Source: an uncultured Actinomycetes bacterium (GTDB lineage: Bacteria > Actinomycetota > Actinomycetes > Nanopelagicales > Nanopelagicaceae). Taken from it: a stretch of 42,824 bases of DNA. The position numbers and the translations under genes were made by a program. The stretch's first letter is position 1; each line of letters starts with the position of its first letter. Below the pieces are notes generated by a model, which saw only the letters and a program-made list of their open reading frames with translations, had not been told where the DNA came from and made no database searches. Shown piece by piece: positions 28,011 through 37,677 of this stretch. The DNA is taken from positions 1 through 42,824 of the forward strand of contig CAIRHO010000036.1 of the NCBI GenBank assembly GCA_903878415.1, in the 5' to 3' direction.

Positions 28011-30182
28011 ATGGCAGAGCGCTCGTTTGCGGCTGAAGTTGAAAAGCTGCGCGTTGGCGCAGGCGCAGAATTTGCCGGCGAAGGAATTCTCGCTGTAACC
28101 AAAGCGCTGCTGCAATCAGGAGTTTCATATGTAGGCGGATATCAAGGTGCGCCAATTTCGCACTTGATGGATGTACTTGGTGACGCACACGAAATTTTAG
28201 AAGAACTTGGAATCCATTTTGAAAACTCTGCATCAGAAGCAACAGCGGCTGCCATGTTGGCCGCATCAGTTCATTATCCATTACGCGGTGCAGTAACTTT
28301 TAAATCAACCGTAGGCACCAACGTCGCATCAGATGCGCTCGCTAATCTTTCATCTGGCGGTGTTACTGGTGGCGCGCTAATTATTGTTGGTGAAGATTAC
28401 GGCGAAGGTTCTTCGATTATGCAAGAACGCTCACATGCGTTTGCGATGAAATCACAAATTTGGTTAATGGATCCACGTCCAAACCTAACTGCAATCGTAG
28501 ATTCAGTTGATTTAGGTTTTAGATTATCTGAGGCCAGCAACACTCCCGTTATGTTAGAACTTCGACTTCGCTCTTGTCACATCCACGGAAAATTTATTGC
28601 AAAAGATAATGTTCGCCCTTCCTTCACTTTGAAGGATGCGATTGAAAATCCACGTCAAGATCCAGCACGAGTAGTTTTGCCACCAGCATCTTTTGCACAC
28701 GAGCAAGAAAAGTTAAATGTTCGTTGGCCTGCAGCCGTAAAGTTCATCAAAGATAATAAAATCAATGAAGTTATAAATGATGGCGCGCAAGATTTTGGCA
28801 TCATTTTGCAAGGCGGTTTATACAACACAGTAATTCGTGCTTTACAACTACTTGGACTTTCTGATGTCTATGGAAATAGCAAAATTCCACTTTATATTCT
28901 CAACGTTACCTATCCAATAATCGATGACGAAGTTATCGAATTTGCGAAAAGTAAGCGTGCAGTCTTGCTAGTTGAAGAAGGTCAACCCGATTACATAGAA
29001 CAAAATCTCCATGCTGTGCTTCGTCGCGCTGATGTTCCGACAAAATTATTCGGAAAAGAGATGTTGCCACCGGCTGGTGAATACACGCCAGCTCATGTAA
29101 TTAAAGGAATCACTGAATTCATTAAAAAATATGGACCACAATTACTAGATCAAAACGCCCTTCCTGCAGTTGTTAGACCAAGTGGCGATAAACCAACTTC
29201 ACTAGAAACGCGAATCGCACCTGAAAAAGTGCACGGCCGACCACCTTCATTTTGTACTGGTTGCCCAGAGCGCCCAATTTTTACAGCACTTAAACTTGCA
29301 GAACGCGAGACGGGCAAACACCACATCAGTGCTGATATTGGTTGTCACCTTTTTTCAATTTTGCCACCGTTTAATATCGGTGCAACCACGATGGGTTATG
29401 GGCTTGGGTCTGCCGGAGCATCCGCATTCCAATCGATTGAAACCGATAAACAAGTAATTTCTTTTATGGGCGATGGTGGTTTCTGGCATAACGGCTTAAC
29501 AAGCGGAATTGGTAACGCAGTTTTCAATCAGAGTGATGGTCTAACAGTTATTGTAGATAACGCTTATAGCGCTGCAACTGGCGGCCAAGACATTCTTTCT
29601 TCGCAAGCTGATAATGAATTGCGATCTACTAAACATCCGATTGAAGCAGCGGTCCGTGGAATTGGCGTCAAGTGGGTAAAGACAATTACTAACACGTACA
29701 AAGTTAGTGAAATGCGCGAAACTTTTAAGAGCGCTTTAACTGGAAATGTAAAAGGTCCGAAAATTATTGTGGCGCAAAGTGAATGTACGTTAAATCGGAT
29801 GCGTCGCGAGAAGCCAGCAATGGCTAAGAAAATTAAGGAAGGCAAGCGCGTTGTGAAAGAGCGATTTGGAATTGACCCAGACACATGCACTGGCGATCAC
29901 TCTTGTATCCGCATAAATGGCTGCCCATCTCTAACAATTGCACCAAATCCAGATCCAATGCGGAAAGATCCAGTAGCGACAATTCTAAATACATGTGTTG
30001 GCTGTGGCCTCTGTGGCGAAGCTGCTCATGCCGCCGTTTTATGTCCTTCGTTTTACCGGACTGAAGTAATTACTAACCCATCAATTTGGGATAAAGCAAA
30101 ATTATCAATCCGGAGCGCAGTAATTGGTTTCTTGCAGAATGGAATTGAACGACGGTTAGTTGGAATCCAACCAAATGCTTAA
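28011..30182 (+). CDS. iorA: indolepyruvate ferredoxin oxidoreductase, alpha (TPP) subunit
   Basis: Catalyses CoA-dependent oxidative decarboxylation of aryl pyruvates (indolepyruvate, phenylpyruvate) to arylacetyl-CoA. The 723 residues contain an N-terminal pyrimidine-binding domain (GGYQGAPISHLMDVL; FKSTVGTNVASDAL), a C-terminal TPP domain (FCTGCPERP; MGDGGFWHNGLTSGIGN) and a ferredoxin-like tail. In the tail the second cluster is C662-x2-C-x2-C-x9-C, while the first is C626-x2-D629-x2-C632-x5-C638, with aspartate in place of one cysteine. AAGGAG eight bases upstream supports the ATG. The stop codon overlaps the beta-subunit start. No sugar or pyruvate selectivity can be read from sequence; aryl pyruvate fits the setting. 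Confidence 0.88.
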   Translation: MAERSFAAEVEKLRVGAGAEFAGEGILAVTKALLQSGVSYVGGYQGAPISHLMDVLGDAHEILEELGIHFENSASEATAAAMLAASVHYPLRGAVTFKSTVGTNVASDALANLSSGGVTGGALIIVGEDYGEGSSIMQERSHAFAMKSQIWLMDPRPNLTAIVDSVDLGFRLSEASNTPVMLELRLRSCHIHGKFIAKDNVRPSFTLKDAIENPRQDPARVVLPPASFAHEQEKLNVRWPAAVKFIKDNKINEVINDGAQDFGIILQGGLYNTVIRALQLLGLSDVYGNSKIPLYILNVTYPIIDDEVIEFAKSKRAVLLVEEGQPDYIEQNLHAVLRRADVPTKLFGKEMLPPAGEYTPAHVIKGITEFIKKYGPQLLDQNALPAVVRPSGDKPTSLETRIAPEKVHGRPPSFCTGCPERPIFTALKLAERETGKHHISADIGCHLFSILPPFNIGATTMGYGLGSAGASAFQSIETDKQVISFMGDGGFWHNGLTSGIGNAVFNQSDGLTVIVDNAYSAATGGQDILSSQADNELRSTKHPIEAAVRGIGVKWVKTITNTYKVSEMRETFKSALTGNVKGPKIIVAQSECTLNRMRREKPAMAKKIKEGKRVVKERFGIDPDTCTGDHSCIRINGCPSLTIAPNPDPMRKDPVATILNTCVGCGLCGEAAHAAVLCPSFYRTEVITNPSIWDKAKLSIRSAVIGFLQNGIERRLVGIQPNA

Positions 30183-31743
30183 TCAATCTAGACCAATCAC
30201 AATGGCAGTTTTAGCTATGGGTGGCGAAGGCGGCGGCGTTTTAGCTGATTGGTGTATCGATATAGCTGAGCACTCAGGTTATTGGGCACAGACCACATCG
30301 GTACCAGGAGTTGCGCAACGAACCGGTGCAACGATTTATTACTTAGAATTTTTTGCAGATGACCAGAGCAATAAAGAACCAATCTTAAGCACGATGCCAA
30401 CACCTGGCGAAGTAGATATTGTGATCGCTTCAGAATTAATGGAAGCTGGTCGCGCCGTGTTTCGCGGATTCGTAACACCTGAGACCACAACTTTTATCGC
30501 ATCAACAAATCGCGTTTATTCAATGGCCGAAAAGACTGCGATGGGAGATGGTCGAGTAAGTTCGGAAGAGTTGTTAAGTGCTTGTGAAGCAGCAGCCAAG
30601 AAATTTATCTCGGGAGATTTTGCAGAAGTTGCGGATAAAAGTGGAACTGTTATTTCAGCCTCGCTATTTGGTGCACTTGCAGGCAGCGGCGCACTGCCAT
30701 TTTCCAAAGATCAATTTACATCTGCAATTGAGCGAAGTGGCGTAGGAGTTAAAAATTCTTTAATAGCATTCGAAAAGAGTTTTGAAATTGCACAAAATTC
30801 TTTAAAGCCAAAACCAAATCCAGTTTCTATTTCAATTGGCGCAAAGCCTGCCGATGCACCAACTGCAAATCTAGGCTTAACGCCAGCGCAAGAGTTAGAA
30901 ATTCTCAATAATCCAAATGGAGCGGTTGGATCTAAGCTGCAAGATCTTGCTTCTAGAATTAAAAGTGATTATCCAAGCGCTGTTACTTTAATGACCATCA
31001 GCGGCATCAAGCGAACTGCTGATTATCAAGATGCCGCTTACGCCAAAGTTTACTTAGATCGGTTAGAGGCAGTTAAAGAATGCGATTCAGTATTTGGTGA
31101 TGGCACATATCGGACGCTCAACGAGGTAGCCCGATATACCGCGCTCTGGATGACTTACGAAGACACAATTCGAGTTGCAGATTTAAAAACTCGCCGAACT
31201 AGATTTAATCGAGTTAACGATGAAGCGCGGGTTGGCGATAATCAAATTATGCAAGTCCGCGAATTCTTGCATCCAATGGCTGAAGAAATCGCTGACACTT
31301 TGCCAACTTTTTTGGGTGGTTGGTTAATTAAAACTAAGCCAGTAACTAATTTTATAAATAAATTAACGATAAATGGCATGCGCCTGCACACCACCTCGCT
31401 ACATGGTTATTTTTTGCTCTATATTCTTGCAAGACTTAAATTCATCCGCCGCCGTTCGCTGCGATTTAACCTTGAACAAGAACGCATTGATCAATGGCTA
31501 ACCAAGATATTGGCTGTTATGCCCGAAAATTATGATTTAGCTTATGAAATTGCTGAGAGTGCCAATGTAATCAAGGGATACGGTGATACCCATAAAAACG
31601 GTTGGCGTAACTTCACTTCATTAATGAGTGAAGTAGATAAATTGCGTGAGTCTAAGGATTCAAACGCAGCGACTAGAATTTCGAAATTGCGAAGTGCTGC
31701 GCTCTCCGATGAAACTGGCGAGAAGTTAAGAGCGTTACTTTAA
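30175..31743 (+). CDS. iorB: indolepyruvate oxidoreductase beta (gamma-type) subunit with long C-terminal extension
   Basis: A 522-residue partner of the upstream TPP subunit. The N-terminal about 200 residues are the pyruvate-ferredoxin-oxidoreductase gamma domain (VLAMGGEGGGVLADWCIDIAEHSG; QTTSVPGVAQRTGATIYYLE; GEVDIVIASELMEAGRA). The rest is a mostly helical extension (YAKVYLDRLEAVKECD; TNFINKLTINGMRLHTTSLHGYF) found in the long aerobic forms of this subunit. I choose the ATG at 30175, which overlaps the upstream stop (ATGCTTAA), over a TTG at 30160. The gene ends three bases before the stop of the facing monooxygenase gene. Confidence 0.85.
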   Translation: MLNQSRPITMAVLAMGGEGGGVLADWCIDIAEHSGYWAQTTSVPGVAQRTGATIYYLEFFADDQSNKEPILSTMPTPGEVDIVIASELMEAGRAVFRGFVTPETTTFIASTNRVYSMAEKTAMGDGRVSSEELLSACEAAAKKFISGDFAEVADKSGTVISASLFGALAGSGALPFSKDQFTSAIERSGVGVKNSLIAFEKSFEIAQNSLKPKPNPVSISIGAKPADAPTANLGLTPAQELEILNNPNGAVGSKLQDLASRIKSDYPSAVTLMTISGIKRTADYQDAAYAKVYLDRLEAVKECDSVFGDGTYRTLNEVARYTALWMTYEDTIRVADLKTRRTRFNRVNDEARVGDNQIMQVREFLHPMAEEIADTLPTFLGGWLIKTKPVTNFINKLTINGMRLHTTSLHGYFLLYILARLKFIRRRSLRFNLEQERIDQWLTKILAVMPENYDLAYEIAESANVIKGYGDTHKNGWRNFTSLMSEVDKLRESKDSNAATRISKLRSAALSDETGEKLRALL

Positions 31744-31746
31744 GGC

Positions 31747-34161
31747 TTAGCTCTCTTCAAACTTTGCCGTGATTTCTGCATAAGTCATAAGCGAACGAGC
31801 TGCTTCAGCTGCCATCTTTTCACGCTCTAGATTTCGCTCGAGTTGGACTTTTGCTGATACATATTGTTTTGGCCAACGAACATCTAAGTAACCGATTTTT
31901 GCGGCTTCGTTAAGTGTCCATGCTGGATTAGCTAAATGTGGACGGGCTATTGCACATAGATCGGCGCGACCCGCAGCAATAATCGTATTTGCATGGTCTG
32001 CCTCAGATATTGCGCCAACTGCAATGGTTTTAATACCAACTTCGTTGCGGATTTGATCTGAGAACGGAGTTTGGAACATCCGTCCATAAACCGGCTTCTC
32101 TTCTTTTGAGACCTGCCCAGAAGAACAGTCAATTACGTCAGCACCGGCCGCTTTAAATGCTCGGGCTATTGCAACTGCATCAGTTGGGGTAATTCCGCCT
32201 TCTACCCAATCATGTGCAGAGATACGAACGCTGATTGGTTTACCAGATGGCCAAGCAGCGCGAACTGCCTTGAAAACTTCTAGCGGATAGCGGAGTCGAT
32301 TCTCTAGCGAGCCACCGTATTCATCAGTTCGCTTATTTGTTAGCGGGGAAATAAATGATGAAATTAAATAGCCGTGCGCAGCGTGCAGTTCTAGCCAATC
32401 GAAACCAGCTTCTGCTCCAGCATTGGTTGCGCGAACAAAGTCAGCTTTAACTCGGTCCATATCTTCGCGAGTCATAGCTCTTGAAGTTTGGGAAACGCCT
32501 GCTAAATATTGTTGTGGTGATGCTGAAATTAATTCCCAGCCGCCACTTGCAACTGGCTTATCAATTCCTTCCCAAGCTAAGTTTGTTGCACCTTTTGCGC
32601 CGGCATGACCAATTTGTATAGCGATCTTGGCCTCAGAATTTTCGTGAACAAAATTAACAATTCGTTTCCATCCAGCAGTGTGTTCGGGGGTATACATACC
32701 TGGACATCCTGGCGTTATTCGAGCATCTGCAGTCACGCATGTCATTTCGGTAAATACCAATCCTGCGCCACCCATCGCACGCGCACCTAAATGCACTAGG
32801 TGATAATCAGCAGGTATTCCGTCGCTAGCTGAATATTGTGCCATCGGCGAAACCACAATACGATTTTTTAGAACTACATCACGAACTTTTAACGGTGTGA
32901 GCATCGGTGGGATTTGACTACCGGACTTTGGAAGCGGTACACCAGCATCGGCAAAAGCTTTTTCTGCATACCAACGTTCATATCCATCTAAGAAGTTTGC
33001 ATCGCGTACCCGTAAATTTTCATGGCTGATCCGTTGAGATCTAGTTAGCAACGAATAATTGAATTGCTCCGCAGGAAGTCGGGTGTAGCGATCTATATGT
33101 TCAAACCACTCCATAGCGTTACGGGCTGCGTTCTGGATTTTTAAAACTTCTACAGATCGCAAATCTTGGTAAGTTTTTAGTACTGATTCTAGATTTACTG
33201 AACTATCACCAGAACCCGCAGCAAGAGTCTCGAATGAGCGTGCTAGTTCAATCGCATCTTCCATCGCTAATTTTGTGCCTGACCCAATAGAGAAGTGCGC
33301 AGTATGAGCCGCATCGCCCATCAAAATGGTTGGGACTTTCTTTTCTTTAATGGTGTTCCAATGAATCCACTCTTGGCAGATAACTCTAGGGAATTTAATC
33401 CAAATAGCCGACCCTCTTAAATGCGCTGCATTTGTAAGAAGCTTTGCACCATCAAGGTGTTCCTTAAATAAATTTTCGCAGAAAGCAACAGCTTCTTCTT
33501 GAGACATATCTTCTAGGCCAGCTTTTTTCCAAACTTCTTCTGGGGTTTCAACAATAAAAGTCGAAGTGTCACCATCAAATTGATAAACATGAGCTTGGAA
33601 CCAACCGAACTCAGTTTCTTTAAATAGGAATGTAAAATCTTTGAACATCTTCTTTGTTCCCAGCCATACAAAGCGACAGATTCGAGTATCAATATCTGGT
33701 TTGAAAGTTTCGGCATAGCGAGTTCGAATTGCACTATTTAAGCCGTCGGCAGCAATTACTAAATCTGCATCGTATTGGGCTGCAATTTCTTGATCATCCT
33801 TTACGTCAGTTTCAAATACTAAATTTACGCCGAGCTCTTCGCATCTGGTTTGCAAAATATTTAATAATCGTTTGCGGCCAATTCCACAGAAACCGTGGCC
33901 ACCAGAGATAAAACTTTCATTATCGATCCGCACATCAATGTCATCCCAATGATTAAATGATCCTAATATTTCGCGAGCAGTTTTTTCATCAGCCCGCACA
34001 AAGTTACTAAGGGTTTGATCAGAAAAAACAACGCCCCAACCAAATGTGTCATATGGTCGATTTCTTTCAACGACGGTGATTTCATGTGCTGGATTTTGCT
34101 TCTTCATTAAGATTGCAAAGTAAAGCCCAGCAGCACCGCCACCAATTGAAACAATCTTCAT
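31747..34161 (-). CDS. fused flavin monooxygenase / old-yellow-enzyme reductase, 2-aminobenzoyl-CoA monooxygenase-reductase type
   Basis: An 804-residue two-domain flavoenzyme. Residues about 1-390 are an FAD aromatic monooxygenase (IVSIGGGAAGLYFAILMKK; NRPYDTFGWGVVFSDQTL; ILMGDAAHTAHFSIGSGTKLA) of the salicylyl-CoA 5-hydroxylase / 2-aminobenzoyl-CoA type. Residues about 415-790 are an FMN old-yellow-enzyme domain (RIVVSPMAQYSASDG; LELHAAHGYLISSFISPLTN; DEYGGSLENRLRYPLEV). This fusion matches 2-aminobenzoyl-CoA monooxygenase/reductase of Azoarcus evansii, which hydroxylates and then reduces the ring in aerobic anthranilate breakdown; a salicylyl-CoA or related substrate cannot be excluded. 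AGGAGAG is three bases before the ATG. It is divergent from an SDR gene. Its reaction fits kynurenine-derived anthranilate. Confidence 0.82.
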   Translation of the reverse strand: MKIVSIGGGAAGLYFAILMKKQNPAHEITVVERNRPYDTFGWGVVFSDQTLSNFVRADEKTAREILGSFNHWDDIDVRIDNESFISGGHGFCGIGRKRLLNILQTRCEELGVNLVFETDVKDDQEIAAQYDADLVIAADGLNSAIRTRYAETFKPDIDTRICRFVWLGTKKMFKDFTFLFKETEFGWFQAHVYQFDGDTSTFIVETPEEVWKKAGLEDMSQEEAVAFCENLFKEHLDGAKLLTNAAHLRGSAIWIKFPRVICQEWIHWNTIKEKKVPTILMGDAAHTAHFSIGSGTKLAMEDAIELARSFETLAAGSGDSSVNLESVLKTYQDLRSVEVLKIQNAARNAMEWFEHIDRYTRLPAEQFNYSLLTRSQRISHENLRVRDANFLDGYERWYAEKAFADAGVPLPKSGSQIPPMLTPLKVRDVVLKNRIVVSPMAQYSASDGIPADYHLVHLGARAMGGAGLVFTEMTCVTADARITPGCPGMYTPEHTAGWKRIVNFVHENSEAKIAIQIGHAGAKGATNLAWEGIDKPVASGGWELISASPQQYLAGVSQTSRAMTREDMDRVKADFVRATNAGAEAGFDWLELHAAHGYLISSFISPLTNKRTDEYGGSLENRLRYPLEVFKAVRAAWPSGKPISVRISAHDWVEGGITPTDAVAIARAFKAAGADVIDCSSGQVSKEEKPVYGRMFQTPFSDQIRNEVGIKTIAVGAISEADHANTIIAAGRADLCAIARPHLANPAWTLNEAAKIGYLDVRWPKQYVSAKVQLERNLEREKMAAEAARSLMTYAEITAKFEES

Positions 34162-34237
34162 CGCTCTCCTTCATCCTTCGACACAGTTAAGAAATCAATA
34201 TGGCGATAATATCTGGGGCAAGAATAGGCATACTTAC

Positions 34238-34266
34238 TTACTTCGGCTAGGGATAGTGATTAGGGT
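34238..34266 (+). promoter_or_regulatory. candidate leaderless promoter of the SDR gene
   Basis: TTACTT (34238-34243), a 17-base spacer and TAGGGT (34261-34266) end six bases before the ATG at 34273. No Shine-Dalgarno sequence is present. Confidence 0.45.
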
Positions 34267-34272
34267 TACCTC

Positions 34273-35049
34273 ATGGTCAGCGCAAGATTTAATGGCAAAG
34301 CTGCAATCGTTACTGGCGGCAGTGGCGGGCTTGGCTCAGCAATTGCGGAAGCGCTTGCATCTGAAGGCGCAATGGTCGCAATCTTTGATACAAATGCGGA
34401 AACTTTGCAAAAGAGTGTCATAGCCCTTGAAACTACTGGCGCAAAAGTTATTGGCGAGGTAGTAGATGTTAGAAATGACGAAGAAGTTAAGAGCGCAGTA
34501 GAACGTGTTGCCAAGAGTTTTGGACGTGTTGATATTCTGGTTGCAGCTGCAGGTGGCTCACTTGGTACTCCTCGCGACTTAAATGATATTAGCGAAGCAG
34601 ATATTGACCTTGTTATGGATGTAAATGTTAAAGGTACTTTTAATTGCGCTAGAGCCGCAATTGAGCAAATGAAAAAAGTTGGTGGTGGATCAATAATTAC
34701 CTTCTCTTCAATTGGCGGCCGTGGCGCGAGTCCGGTTACTGGTGTTCCATATGCCGCAGCTAAGTCTGGAATTCTTGGGCTAACCCGAAGACTTGCTAAA
34801 GAAGTTGGACCTGACAACATTAGAGTGAATGCAGTTGCGCCTGGTCTCTTTTTGACCGGAAGGTTACAAGGGATGTTTGACGCACTAGCCGAATCTGAAA
34901 GAAATGAAGTGCTAAATGCAATTCCGCTAAAACGGATGCCAGAGATAAATGAATGTGTTCAGCCAGTTTTATTTTTAGCCAGTGACGCCGCTTCTTACAT
35001 GACCGGAACTGTTTTAGATGTTAACGGCGGCAGATTGATGCCTAGTTAG
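34273..35049 (+). CDS. short-chain dehydrogenase/reductase
   Basis: A 258-residue classical SDR: the nucleotide-binding loop VTGGSGGLGSAIAEAL, VDIRN-like VDVRND, AAAGGS (NAG position), catalytic serine in FSSIGG, the Tyr-x3-Lys pair in YAAAKSGILGL, and the terminal DVNGGRLMPS. Substrate is unknown. It sits divergent to the monooxygenase/reductase gene; hydroxyacyl-CoA or alicyclic ketone oxidation downstream of the ring-opening steps is a reasonable inference, because SDRs accompany aerobic 2-aminobenzoyl-CoA gene clusters. Its 3' end overlaps the facing livM gene by eight bases. Confidence 0.87.
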   Translation: MVSARFNGKAAIVTGGSGGLGSAIAEALASEGAMVAIFDTNAETLQKSVIALETTGAKVIGEVVDVRNDEEVKSAVERVAKSFGRVDILVAAAGGSLGTPRDLNDISEADIDLVMDVNVKGTFNCARAAIEQMKKVGGGSIITFSSIGGRGASPVTGVPYAAAKSGILGLTRRLAKEVGPDNIRVNAVAPGLFLTGRLQGMFDALAESERNEVLNAIPLKRMPEINECVQPVLFLASDAASYMTGTVLDVNGGRLMPS

Positions 35050-36088
35050 ACTTTTTCTTAAAATTAGGAAATGCAAATTCTTTCCCATTCGTCACCCCTG
35101 AAGATCGCCACAATAGAGCCACAACTAAAGTGGCGGCAATGAAAATTGCCCTCGCACCATTAGGTAAATCAATCGATAATCCAAAGATAGCTTTACCTTG
35201 TTCCATCATCAGTAAAACTTGTCCGACTGAGATCACAAGTAGAGTGCCGACAAGCGCACCCCAAATACTGCCACTACCGCCAATTACCAACATTGAAAGT
35301 GTAAGAAAAGTAAAGCCTAAGTAATAATCTTGCACTTGAACTGTTCCTGCTACATGTGAGTACATAGCGCCAGCCAATCCAGCAAGTGCCCCAGAGAGCG
35401 CAAAGGCAATTCTTCTAACCCGAATAATGTTTATTCCAAGAGCAGGTGCCGCTAAATTATCTTCGCGAGTTGCCCTTAGCGTTCTACCGATACTAGATAC
35501 ATTTAATAGATAAACAAGTACCAAAGCCACTAAAGCTAATAGCAGCGGAATGAATAAATTCTGAAATTTGGGAACACCTGGTAGCGCTTGAGAGCCTGGG
35601 CCAAATTTCGTATTGTTGAAAAAGAAATTATAAGCAACACCTAACAGAGCGAAAGTTGCGATTCCGGCTGCAAGACCATTCAATCTCATTAAGAAAACTC
35701 CAGTTATTCCTGCAACTACGCCACCAACAATTGCAGCAATCAATAAACTCAGATAAAGATTTACTTGAATATCTGCAATTGATTGCAATAAATCGGTCAT
35801 AGATAACGCATTATTTTTAATACGGACTGGCGCCGTTAAGAGACCCGAGACAAATGCTCCCAACATCGCGAAAGCGCCATGTCCAAATGAAAGAACGCCA
35901 GAATTTCCTACAAAAACTTGTAAAGCAAGGACCATTACAAAATAGCAAAGTGCAAATTGAACGGTGAGCATCAAGCTTGCTGAACTAAAACCAATTAAAC
36001 AGGATGCAGCAGTAATAATTAAGATTGGACCAAAGAGTTCTATGAATGAAAAGCGGGTAATTCCGCTGATGTTCTTAATTTTTTCCAT
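35042..36088 (-). CDS. livM: branched-chain-type amino acid ABC transporter permease LivM
   Basis: A 348-residue integral membrane subunit with about nine hydrophobic segments, including SCLIGFSSASLMLTVQFALC, the LivM signature VLSFGHGAFAMLGAFVSGLL and FTFLTLSMLVIGGSGSIWGALVGT (EAA-like coupling loop region). It forms the channel with LivH. Its start codon overlaps the LivH stop by one base (TGATG). It is the last gene of the importer operon, and its end overlaps the SDR gene. Confidence 0.92.
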   Translation of the reverse strand: MEKIKNISGITRFSFIELFGPILIITAASCLIGFSSASLMLTVQFALCYFVMVLALQVFVGNSGVLSFGHGAFAMLGAFVSGLLTAPVRIKNNALSMTDLLQSIADIQVNLYLSLLIAAIVGGVVAGITGVFLMRLNGLAAGIATFALLGVAYNFFFNNTKFGPGSQALPGVPKFQNLFIPLLLALVALVLVYLLNVSSIGRTLRATREDNLAAPALGINIIRVRRIAFALSGALAGLAGAMYSHVAGTVQVQDYYLGFTFLTLSMLVIGGSGSIWGALVGTLLVISVGQVLLMMEQGKAIFGLSIDLPNGARAIFIAATLVVALLWRSSGVTNGKEFAFPNFKKKSN

Positions 36089-36960
36089 CAGACTCTCTCC
36101 ATTTCATTAGCTTTGCTCATGATTCCACCAGGTCTAACTAGAAGAATTATTAATACTAAAAGGAATAACCATGAATACGCATAAACCCGCGCATTTCCCA
36201 GAAAAGTATTTAGCAAACTAAGAATCACGCCAACCATGAACCCACCAAGAGCGGATCCTCTAAGCGAAGCTATTCCTCCAATAACTATTCCAACGAGCGC
36301 CAGAATTGTTATGTTGACGCCATACATCGGAGAAACTTGCGGGTTTTCAACTACGACGATGAATCCCACAATTGCAGCAAGAACGCCACTAATCGCAAAG
36401 GCGGCAGCAATCAATCGATTAGAGCGAACTCCAAGCAAGCGTGCAGTTTTAAAATCAATAGCTGCTGCGCGAAGTTGTAAACCCAAAGAAGTACGTTCAA
36501 TTAAATATCCAGCTATTAATAAAATCACGACAGTGATTACTACCGTTGCAATACTAGAAATTGTGACTGATGCCCCAGCAACTTTAACTTCACCACTCAT
36601 CCATGGCGCAATTGCCGCAGATTTAGGTAAAGCTCCAAAAATTAATTCATAAACGCGTTGAAGTAATACTGAAAGTCCAAAAGATGCAATCAACATGATT
36701 GCTGGTCCTGTTCCTCGAAGTCTTCGATAAATTAAAAGTTCCATCGCGACCGCCAACAACGCAGTTACGACTGCAGCAATTATGAAACTTACAATTAAAG
36801 GTAGGTCATTAGTAACAACGAGGATGTAGGCAGAAATTGTGATTAATTCAGCGTGCGCAAAATTAACTAAACGCATAACACCGAATACCAAACCCAAACC
36901 TAAGGCTGCAAGTGCATATGTTCCACCGAGGCTAATCGCATCTAGTATGGCTTGAACCAT
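36088..36960 (-). CDS. livH: branched-chain-type amino acid ABC transporter permease LivH
   Basis: A 290-residue permease with about eight membrane segments: LGGTYALAALGLGLVFGVMRLVNFAHAEL is the LivH N-terminal signature and ILALVGIVIGGIASLRGSALGG the conserved loop near the end that contacts the ATPases. It follows livF with no gap (the livF stop codon directly precedes its ATG). With LivM it makes the membrane pore for an amino-acid-like substrate. Confidence 0.92.
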   Translation of the reverse strand: MVQAILDAISLGGTYALAALGLGLVFGVMRLVNFAHAELITISAYILVVTNDLPLIVSFIIAAVVTALLAVAMELLIYRRLRGTGPAIMLIASFGLSVLLQRVYELIFGALPKSAAIAPWMSGEVKVAGASVTISSIATVVITVVILLIAGYLIERTSLGLQLRAAAIDFKTARLLGVRSNRLIAAAFAISGVLAAIVGFIVVVENPQVSPMYGVNITILALVGIVIGGIASLRGSALGGFMVGVILSLLNTFLGNARVYAYSWLFLLVLIILLVRPGGIMSKANEMERV

Positions 36961-37677
36961 TTAGTTATCCGATCCAAAGTAAGCGTGCTTTAACTTTAAT
37001 TCGTCTTTCGCATCTTCGGGTGTAATTCTTGCTTGGATCTTGCCATTTCTCATTATTAAAGTTTCATCAGCAAAGCTAGTTACCAAATGCGCTCTCTGTT
37101 CTACGATAACTACAGAGGTGCCATTGGAAATTATTGATTTAAGTTGATCAAAAACATCCTTAATTACTGTTGGCGAGAGACCTAAACTAGGTTCATCTAG
37201 CAATAAGATTTTTGGATCAGCTATAAGCGCTCTTGCAATTGCTAGCTGTTGTTGTTGGCCACCACTTAACATTCCTGCTTGATGTTTTGCATGCGATGTC
37301 AGAACCGGAAAGATTTCCTTTACTTTATCAAGTGCCTTTTTACTGGTTGACTTATCTTTTCGACCAGTAAGTCCAAGTTGAAGATTCTCAGTAACACTCA
37401 ATCCGCCAAAAATTTGACGGCCCTCTGGAACTAAACAGAGACCCAATCTAACAATATCTTCTGGGCCTTTTCCTAATACATCGATTCCGTTTAAACTTAT
37501 CGATCCAGACTTTGGTGAAATTTCACCAACGATAGTCTTGAGCAGCGTTGATTTTCCAACACCGTTTGGTCCCACAATTCCAAGAGATTTTCCTGGTTCA
37601 ATTTTAAAAGAAACACCAAATAAGACTTCTACTTTTCCATATCCGGAATATAAGTCTTTAACTTCAAGAAGCGACAT
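36961..37677 (-). CDS. livF: ABC transporter ATPase LivF
   Basis: A 238-residue ATPase with Walker A GPNGVGKSTLL, Q-loop LVPEGRQIFGGLSVTENL, signature LSGGQQQQLAIARAL, Walker B ILLLDEPSLGL and the H-switch histidine in VIVEQRAHLV. LPEGR in the Q-loop region is typical of LivF. Its start overlaps the livG stop by one base (TAATG). Confidence 0.93.
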   Translation of the reverse strand: MSLLEVKDLYSGYGKVEVLFGVSFKIEPGKSLGIVGPNGVGKSTLLKTIVGEISPKSGSISLNGIDVLGKGPEDIVRLGLCLVPEGRQIFGGLSVTENLQLGLTGRKDKSTSKKALDKVKEIFPVLTSHAKHQAGMLSGGQQQQLAIARALIADPKILLLDEPSLGLSPTVIKDVFDQLKSIISNGTSVVIVEQRAHLVTSFADETLIMRNGKIQARITPEDAKDELKLKHAYFGSDN

